Positions 58,210 through 64,000 of a stretch of 64,000 bases of DNA are shown here, one piece after another (within the stretch, counting starts at the first letter, position 1; each line of letters begins with the position of its first letter). This DNA comes from CAVYHJ01 sp963768165 [NCBI: uncultured bacterium]. GTDB lineage: Bacteria; UBP4; UBA4092. Under the pieces are notes generated by a model. The model was not told the DNA's origin and ran no database searches. It saw only the letters and a list, made by a program, of their open reading frames with translations. Position numbers and translations under genes: made by a program. The stretch is taken from assembly GCA_963768165.1 (NCBI GenBank), contig CAVYHJ010000026.1:62001-126000 (forward strand). The letters are read 5' to 3'.

Positions 58210-60588
58210 CTAAAGATGTTTATCTTTTAACAGAATATAACCGATTCCTAAAATGGCAGCCGTCAGTAGTGAAATAATCCATCCAAGCGTAAAAGATAGG
58301 GGACGATATTCAAAAACCACTTCATGATTTCCTGAAGGGACTTCAACTGCGCGAAATGTATCCATTGCTCTATAGATGGGTATGGGATGGTTATCGATGG
58401 ATGCTTTCCAACCGGGGAAATAGGTATCACTCAGAAAAAGATAACCGGATTGGCTTGAATGGGTTTTTAGCATAACCAGGTTTGGTTCATACGTTTCAAT
58501 TGTTGCAGTAGTACCTGATGACACAATATTTTTAAATTGAAGAATGTTGATATTTTTCCCGAGCTCGTTATTTTGCATTTCCAAATCTGAATAATTTACA
58601 ATAAAAGCATGGGGTAACCTGTTTATATTTTCGTAAATTTTAATAACTTTATTTTGGTATGCGACAACAAATCCACGATGGTCTGGAACCGGCGTTTGGA
58701 TATCTGTAATTAGGTATTTTACTCCCAACAAGTCTAATGCAAAGGGATTGGTACTGTTAATTAAAACAAGACTTCCCCAGAGAGCCACCTTATCAAACCT
58801 TTTTCCCAGCCAGGAATCATATGATTTCACCCGCATGGGATCGTAACCGCGAATATCTTGAATTCCGAATATTTTATTTACTTCAGGCATGAAAATCCAA
58901 CCTACCCCTGCAACCCTTTCATCCTGCAGATTATTTTGAAGAAATCGAATAGGTTCGACGGATGGATAAATATCTTGGAGGAGAACCGTCGGATTAATAT
59001 TGATACCAAAATAAAACATTTCAATAATCGTTAAACCTAAAAGAGAATGATGGGAATAACGTAATTTGATTCTATCCGTTATAAAACCGGTTGTTATCAG
59101 TAGAAATAGAAAAATTAGAATGGTCGGGAAAATCATTGAACGGTCTATAGAAATACGATGAGGATGCAGAAAAGACCAATTATTTGACAAGATTAAAATG
59201 AGAGGAATGAACAGGATGATAATTATTCCCAGGTTCCGACAAAAAGAAATAGTATATTCACGTAAATTCGATTCGGAGTCCGGATGATAGAAAAGAGTAT
59301 TCCATCCAAATCCCGCAAGAATACTGCCGGAAAAACAGACAATGAGACTAAATCGTTCGTTCACGGCATAGCGAAAAATAGGCAATAAATTTATTATATT
59401 AAAAAATGGCAGCCACAAAGATATACCTAAAGTAAGAAATAGAAGGGAAAAAAAGAATACCATGGTCGTGAGATGTTTTTTTATTATCCATGTTCGACTT
59501 TTGGAAAAAAACAGAAAGAAAGAAAATGTTACAAGAAGAAATGGAATAATGCCGATATAAAAATTATGTAAAAGAACATCTTGATTGGGATACCAACTAG
59601 TAATATCATTTGGATATCTAAAAATAGCTGGAAATATAAATGTTATAAATGTTCCCACTTTAAGCAGGAAGTCATGCCAGTTTCCCAAAATGAATGGGAC
59701 ATCCAATGGATAATGAAGTTGTGTTCGTTCACTATATTGAGAACTTTGCACCAGGTATTCCAGAAATGGGATTAATTGTATTCCTGCAAATAAAAAACCA
59801 ATAATTCCTGCTAGGGTATAACTGCTCAATAAAATGAAAATCTCTTTGACATTCTTAAGGGTATGGAATCTTTGAAGAGTTCTTACGATGAAAAATAGTG
59901 TTATGGTGGCCAGGATATGTAATGAAGTCTCAATATGCCCCGCAAGGAATTGGAAACCTATTGTAATTGAAAATAATGCAAATGTACGAAAAGAGGGGTT
60001 GGAAACCATTTTTTCTATAAATAGAAAGAGAAAAGGCAACCAGCATGCAACACCTGCTTGAGGGTGACCCAACCAAGGGACCATGAAACCGCAAAAAATA
60101 AAAGAGAGAGCACTGAAAAAACTCGCAGTAGTAGATAATCCAATTGAACGGCAGAATAAATAAGTACCCAACCCGGCAATGAATAATCGTGAGATTGCTA
60201 TAAAAATAGTTTGTTGGAATATAGGAAAACAAAAGATCGCGAAGAAATTTATCGGATCAAATAGGGCGGATTGCAGATTTCCTATAAAGGGTTTACCACA
60301 GCTATTATAAGGGTCCCAGAGAGGTAAGATGCCTTTGTGGATAGATTGGGTAGCATAAATGCGCCACGGGATGAAGGAATAAGTTTGATCAAGTATATGC
60401 CAATTTTTCGAATGATTTTGGTAATTGACTGGTTTATAGGTTTCCCAAAACTTATCGCCATAAAAAACATTATCCGATGGAATAAGCACTTCGCCCAGAA
60501 ATACGCTTTTAAAAAAGAAACTGACTAATACTATGATTAAAAGAAGTACAACCCATCCAATTTCCTTTTTATCAGGTTGTACCGGCAT
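58210..60588 (-). CDS. YfhO-family membrane protein
   Basis: 792 aa, about 12-13 helices plus a C-terminal soluble domain. DNVFYGDKFWETYKPVN and FIPWRIYATQSIHKGILPLW, DPYNSCGKPFIGN in the first outer loop and SDTYFPGWKASIDNHPIPIY near the C-terminus are YfhO signatures; GYLFLSD and EVVFEYRP complete it. In Gram-positives YfhO glycosylates lipoteichoic acid from a lipid-linked sugar; here a similar extracytoplasmic transfer is inferred. 4 bp after the aspartase gene. Confidence 0.88.
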   Translation of the reverse strand: MPVQPDKKEIGWVVLLLIIVLVSFFFKSVFLGEVLIPSDNVFYGDKFWETYKPVNYQNHSKNWHILDQTYSFIPWRIYATQSIHKGILPLWDPYNSCGKPFIGNLQSALFDPINFFAIFCFPIFQQTIFIAISRLFIAGLGTYLFCRSIGLSTTASFFSALSFIFCGFMVPWLGHPQAGVACWLPFLFLFIEKMVSNPSFRTFALFSITIGFQFLAGHIETSLHILATITLFFIVRTLQRFHTLKNVKEIFILLSSYTLAGIIGFLFAGIQLIPFLEYLVQSSQYSERTQLHYPLDVPFILGNWHDFLLKVGTFITFIFPAIFRYPNDITSWYPNQDVLLHNFYIGIIPFLLVTFSFFLFFSKSRTWIIKKHLTTMVFFFSLLFLTLGISLWLPFFNIINLLPIFRYAVNERFSLIVCFSGSILAGFGWNTLFYHPDSESNLREYTISFCRNLGIIIILFIPLILILSNNWSFLHPHRISIDRSMIFPTILIFLFLLITTGFITDRIKLRYSHHSLLGLTIIEMFYFGININPTVLLQDIYPSVEPIRFLQNNLQDERVAGVGWIFMPEVNKIFGIQDIRGYDPMRVKSYDSWLGKRFDKVALWGSLVLINSTNPFALDLLGVKYLITDIQTPVPDHRGFVVAYQNKVIKIYENINRLPHAFIVNYSDLEMQNNELGKNINILQFKNIVSSGTTATIETYEPNLVMLKTHSSQSGYLFLSDTYFPGWKASIDNHPIPIYRAMDTFRAVEVPSGNHEVVFEYRPLSFTLGWIISLLTAAILGIGYILLKDKHL

Positions 60589-60592
60589 GGAA

Positions 60593-61999
60593 TTAGCCGC
60601 CGCCCATTTTAGTGCCGGGGATTCCGGGCTCCGTCATGGCGCGCCATTGGAGGATTTCCGCGACACGTTTCTTGGTCATATATCCTTTTTCGACGATCAG
60701 ATCAGGGATGGTTTTACCGGTCTTGAGAGATTCTTTGGCAACTTCCGCGGCTTTTTCGTAACCGATATAAGCGTTAAATGCAGTGACCGCAGAAAGGCTC
60801 TTTTTGGCATAATCCAGACAACGCTCTTGATTGGCTGTGATTCCTTGGATACAACGGGTAGTAAACACTTTTAAGGAATTATTCAGAATATCCAACACGT
60901 GGCATAAATCAAACGCGATTAAGGGCATCATAACATTGAGTTCCATTTGGCCGGCTTGAGTGGCCATCATGATGGCGGTATCAAAGCCAATAACCTGGAA
61001 ACAGACCATATTCAACATTTCTGCCATTACGGGATTTACTTTTCCCGGCATGATACTCGACCCCGGCTGGACAGGAGGAAGTAAAATTTCCGCCAAACCC
61101 GTACCCGGACCGGAAGCTAATAATCGAAGATCATTGGCAATCCGTGAAAGGTCAACGGCCAGATTTCGCAAGGTGGCGGACAAAATGAGAGCCGGGCGAA
61201 TGGATTGCATGGCTTCAAAATAATTTTCTGACATTGTAAGATTTTCATTGATTTCTTTACTTAATTCTTTAGCCATAAGCTCTCGATATTTAGGATGAGT
61301 ATTTAATCCGGAACCCACAGCTGTTCCACCAATGCCCAATTCTTTAAGAGATTCCGCCGCATGTTGTATTTCCTTTTTATGTTTCTCAATGGATTTCGCA
61401 TAGGCGCTAAATTCCTGACCCAGCCGAACAGGAGTCGCGTCTTGCAAATGCGTTCGGCCTGATTTCACGTAATCGTCAAACTCTATGGCTTTCTCTTCCA
61501 GAGCCTTTTGCAAAGCATCGAGGGTAGGGTAAAAAGGTTTTAGAAGTTGCAGAGAAGACAACCTGATAGCAGTCGGGATGACATCATTGGTGGATTGCGC
61601 CATATTCACATGGTCATTGGGGTGGCAAAGTTTGTAATGGCCTTTTTTCCCTCCCAAAAGTTCGATGGCACGGTTGGCAAGCACTTCATTGGTATTCATG
61701 TTATGGGAAGTCCCAGCGCCTGCCTGATAAATGTCTACAACAAATTGATCTTGCAATTTGCCAGACAAGATTTCATTTGCAGCTTTCACTATAGCTTCCG
61801 ATTTTTCCTTGTCGAGTAATCCGAGTTGCAGATTAACTTTGGCGGCGGCTTTCTTAATTTGAACTGTAGCTTTGATAAATACTGGATGGGCGTGAATTCC
61901 GCTGATGGGGAAATTTTCTACCGCCCGATAAGTTTGTACCCCGTAATAAACATCATCGGGTATTTCTTTGGTACCTAATGAATCTTTTTCAATTCGCAT
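60593..61999 (-). CDS. aspA: Aspartate ammonia-lyase (or class II fumarase)
   Basis: 468 aa from ATG 61999 (GAGGAG 8 bases upstream). Signature loop GSSIMPGKVNPVMAEMLNMV holds the catalytic Ser; GAGTSHNMNTNEVLANRA and HPNDHVNMAQSTNDVIPTA bind substrate. YYGVQTYRAVENFPISG and the NPVMAE/CFQVIG version of the loop fit aspartase better than FumC (NPTQCE), but the families are close. It would interconvert aspartate and fumarate plus ammonia. Probably cotranscribed with yfhO-like gene. Confidence 0.85.
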   Translation of the reverse strand: MRIEKDSLGTKEIPDDVYYGVQTYRAVENFPISGIHAHPVFIKATVQIKKAAAKVNLQLGLLDKEKSEAIVKAANEILSGKLQDQFVVDIYQAGAGTSHNMNTNEVLANRAIELLGGKKGHYKLCHPNDHVNMAQSTNDVIPTAIRLSSLQLLKPFYPTLDALQKALEEKAIEFDDYVKSGRTHLQDATPVRLGQEFSAYAKSIEKHKKEIQHAAESLKELGIGGTAVGSGLNTHPKYRELMAKELSKEINENLTMSENYFEAMQSIRPALILSATLRNLAVDLSRIANDLRLLASGPGTGLAEILLPPVQPGSSIMPGKVNPVMAEMLNMVCFQVIGFDTAIMMATQAGQMELNVMMPLIAFDLCHVLDILNNSLKVFTTRCIQGITANQERCLDYAKKSLSAVTAFNAYIGYEKAAEVAKESLKTGKTIPDLIVEKGYMTKKRVAEILQWRAMTEPGIPGTKMGGG

Positions 62000-62089
62000 G
62001 CGAGACACTCCTCTTTTCAATAAAAATGGTGATAGGTCAATTTATGGAAAAATTATACCACATAGGATTCTAAGGGTAGGGAATAAATC

Positions 62090-62126
62090 AAAAAAAGACA
62101 GAATATTTAGTAAATATCCTGTCTTT
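62090..62126 (-). terminator. Intrinsic terminator of the ferredoxin gene
   Basis: On the minus strand AAAGACAG and ATATTT pair with AAATAT and CTGTCTTT (one mismatch between the two stems), followed by a run of Ts. It lies 28 bp after the ferredoxin stop. Confidence 0.8.
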
Positions 62127-62153
62127 ATAACCGTTTTAAATTTAGTTTTAAGA

Positions 62154-62387
62154 TTAGACGCCGTCAGTTCCAATGGCTTCTACAGGACATTGTTCCTTGG
62201 CATCTTTACATTGTAGAATTTCTTCCTCACCATCGGGTTGTTTATACACAATATCATGGTCGCCTTGGTCGGATTCTTTGAAATTCTTCGGTGCCACTTC
62301 CATGCATAGATTGCAGAAAATACAACTTTTATCTACATAATAATTTCCGGGAATACTATCTTCCCATTTTTCGGCTACATTCGCCAT
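62154..62387 (-). CDS. Single-cluster [4Fe-4S] ferredoxin
   Basis: 77 aa. CIFCNLCMEVAP gives three ligands (the first three Cys of a CxxCxxC motif) and QCPVEAIG gives the fourth Cys-Pro, with an extra Cys in LQCKDAKEQC. This is the one-cluster type seen in Thermotoga and clostridial relatives. AAGGAGGAAGG precedes the ATG. Partner unknown; no oxidoreductase is adjacent. Confidence 0.9.
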   Translation of the reverse strand: MANVAEKWEDSIPGNYYVDKSCIFCNLCMEVAPKNFKESDQGDHDIVYKQPDGEEEILQCKDAKEQCPVEAIGTDGV

Positions 62388-62627
62388 TACCTTCCTCCTT
62401 GATTACATCTCTATATAATATCTTAATATATGATTACTTTACCTCCTATAATAATAAACCAATTTGGTCAGGAATTCAAGGGAAGATTCCCAAGGATTGT
62501 TTTTTGAATAAAATAATCGAATAAATCAAGCACAAATCTCTCGGTTTATTGCGTAACCCCTAATTTTACGATAAAATATTTAAAGGGAATAGATAACCTT
62601 TAAGAAAAATTTGTGTTGAGGTGAGGA

Positions 62628-63929
62628 ATGAACGTTAAAGTATTGAAGGTAGAAGACGCGGAAAATTGTCGGAAGAAATTAGAATTGGAAATATCCAACG
62701 ATGAAGTAATTAATAAAGTTAAAGAGCTATTTGATGAATTGCAGAAATCTGCGGCGATACCGGGGTTTCGACCTGGTCATGTCCCACGGAAAATATTAGA
62801 AACACGCTATTCAAAAAAAGTGCGGGCGCAAGCGATAGAAGATTTACTTCCGACGGCGTATGATCAGGCCGTGAAAGAACAAAAATATGATCCCATCGGT
62901 ACTCCTTATGTCACCGATATCAAAGCGGATCTGGATCAACCGGTACAGTTTAAAGTGGAGTTTGAAATTAAACCGGAAGTGAAACTTGGTGAGTACACGG
63001 GTATTCCGGTCAAGAAAAAAACAGTCGAAGTGACGGATGATGAGGTGGAAAAAGTTATTCAAAATTTGCAGAACCAACATGCAACATTGACCCCTGTCGC
63101 AGACCGTTCTGCGAAAGAAGGGGATTTTGTAAACATTGATTTTGTTGGCAGGGTTGACGGTAAAAAGTTTAAAGGGGGCGAAGGCAAAGATGTTCAGGTG
63201 GAACTTGGGAAAAAGCAATTCCTTCCTGAATTTGAAAATGCCGTGGTTGGAAAAGACATAGGTTCAAGTTTTGTGGTTCCCGTTACATTTCCAGCAGATT
63301 ATCATGCCAAGGATCTAGCGGGAAAACAAGCAAACTTTGATATATCCCTAAAGGAAATTAAAGAAAAACAACTACCCCCTATTGATGATGAATTAGCGAA
63401 AGATTTTAAGTTTGAATCATTGGCGCAAATGAAAGAAAAAATTAAGGCCGATTCTTTGGCACATAAGGAAGACCATGAAAAAGAACATTTGAAAGACCAA
63501 ATTGTTGAGGCGTTGGTGTCCCAGACTGAGTTGGATGTTCCGGGATCTATGATTGACCATCATAGCCGGGATATTTTTCGTAGAAACGAGACCCGTCTAA
63601 AGGAATATGGATTAACCCATGAGCAAACGGGGACAACCAAAGAACAGGCCGAAAAAGATAGTGTGGATGCGGCGAAAAAACAACTGAAAGCATCATTTAT
63701 CCTGGATGCGATTGCCGATAAAGAAAAAATTGTAGTGAGCGATGAGGAAGTGGAAGAGGCGGTTAAAAATATTGCCGTACAGAATAGGATGGACCCGGTG
63801 AGATATAGAGATATTCTGGTCGGTCAAAAGAAACTGGATTCCTTACGGGATCAATTACGCGACGATAAAGTGTTAAACCTTTTATTGGAAAAAGCCAAAA
63901 TAGAAACAGATTTAGAAAAGGAGAAATAG
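62628..63929 (+). CDS. tig: Trigger factor
   Basis: 433 aa ribosome-bound chaperone with peptidyl-prolyl isomerase activity. N-terminal IPGFRPGHVPRKILETRY is the ribosome-binding signature, the FKBP-like domain (~150-245) starts EGDFVNIDFVGRVDGKKF, and a helical C-terminal chaperone domain follows. Immediately upstream of clpP (1-bp gap), the standard tig-clpP order. Confidence 0.95.
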   Translation: MNVKVLKVEDAENCRKKLELEISNDEVINKVKELFDELQKSAAIPGFRPGHVPRKILETRYSKKVRAQAIEDLLPTAYDQAVKEQKYDPIGTPYVTDIKADLDQPVQFKVEFEIKPEVKLGEYTGIPVKKKTVEVTDDEVEKVIQNLQNQHATLTPVADRSAKEGDFVNIDFVGRVDGKKFKGGEGKDVQVELGKKQFLPEFENAVVGKDIGSSFVVPVTFPADYHAKDLAGKQANFDISLKEIKEKQLPPIDDELAKDFKFESLAQMKEKIKADSLAHKEDHEKEHLKDQIVEALVSQTELDVPGSMIDHHSRDIFRRNETRLKEYGLTHEQTGTTKEQAEKDSVDAAKKQLKASFILDAIADKEKIVVSDEEVEEAVKNIAVQNRMDPVRYRDILVGQKKLDSLRDQLRDDKVLNLLLEKAKIETDLEKEK

Positions 63930-63930
63930 C

Positions 63931-64000
63931 ATGGCATTAATACCGATGGTTGTTGAACAGTCCACCCGCGGGGAACGGGCGTATGATATTTATTCCCGCT
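63931..64000 (+). CDS. clpP: ATP-dependent Clp protease proteolytic subunit, 3' partial
   Basis: Only 23 codons are visible before the window ends. MALIPMVVEQSTRGERAYDI is a typical ClpP N-terminus, and the tig-clpP order supports it. AAAAGGAG precedes the ATG. Confidence 0.92.
   Translation, partial: MALIPMVVEQSTRGERAYDIYSR

Overview
The window is 64 kb of a bacterial chromosome from an organism I cannot place to a phylum. It is moderately AT-rich by eye and dense with housekeeping genes (argC, hisA/H/C/D, aroA, cmk, plsC, ribF, surE, ddl, recF, tig, start of clpP). Pilin-like proteins with an H-x-DG-type C-terminus, lipoproteins, many polytopic sugar-transfer proteins, a DUF4337 protein, a YfhO protein and many dispersed small repeats suggest an uncultivated or environmental lineage rather than a model group. 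This is an impression, not a classification.

Layout. 1-8.9 kb: end of a secreted glycoside hydrolase, a PilZ protein, argC, a WecA/MraY-type transferase, a self-contained putative small RNA gene, a tiny membrane protein, a GT4 glycosyltransferase, ribF, acylphosphatase and an aminotransferase carrying an in-frame palindromic repeat. 8.9-11 kb: an accessory island with an integron-type gene cassette flanked by attC-like sites, dispersed repeats and tRNA-Pro(CGG). 10.9-15.5 kb: surE, then a cobalamin riboswitch driving btuF-btuC-btuD and a DUF71 PP-loop ATPase. 15.6-18.4 kb: an operon for two secreted proteins (one a seven-repeat beta-propeller) and a pseudopilin. 18.4-24.3 kb: PIG-L deacetylase, an intergenic stretch packed with inverted repeats, then FHA-GAF-PAS histidine kinase, a RecB/Cas4-like nuclease and a GGDEF diguanylate cyclase. 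24.3-34.5 kb: hisA-hisH, aroA-cmk-plsC, a GspG-like protein, a double GT2, two cyclophilins (the first possibly extended by slippage at A9) and ddl.

34.5-38.7 kb is the second accessory island: an IS256-like element with intact terminal repeats nested in a MITE-like hairpin, a flippase, an AT-rich orphan, a second copy of the intergenic repeat block, a duplicated fragment of a glycosyltransferase 3' end, and a BrnT/BrnA-type toxin-antitoxin pair ending in a truncated attC. 38.7-52.4 kb: surface-sugar and membrane genes interleaved with a gamma-carbonic anhydrase, hisD-hisC, a methyltransferase, DUF4337, a NADAR-domain lipoprotein and a GHMP kinase. 52.5-56.7 kb: a minus-strand operon of a Ycf46-type AAA+ ATPase, a membrane-anchored DUF1257 (Ycf35) relative, a TPR protein, a DUF2997 protein and a zinc-ribbon/signal-peptidase-like protein lacking the catalytic lysine. 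57-64 kb: recF, YfhO, an aspartase/fumarase, a ferredoxin, tig and clpP.

Functional threads: c-di-GMP signalling (GGDEF enzyme and PilZ receptor), surface glycan assembly (at least eight glycosyltransferase-like or flippase genes), B12 uptake and salvage under riboswitch control, and amino-acid biosynthesis scattered in small pieces. The least understood items are the Ycf46-Ycf35-TPR-DUF2997 operon, the promoter-to-terminator small RNA unit, the palindrome-rich intergenic region, and the isolated integron cassettes with no integrase in the window.
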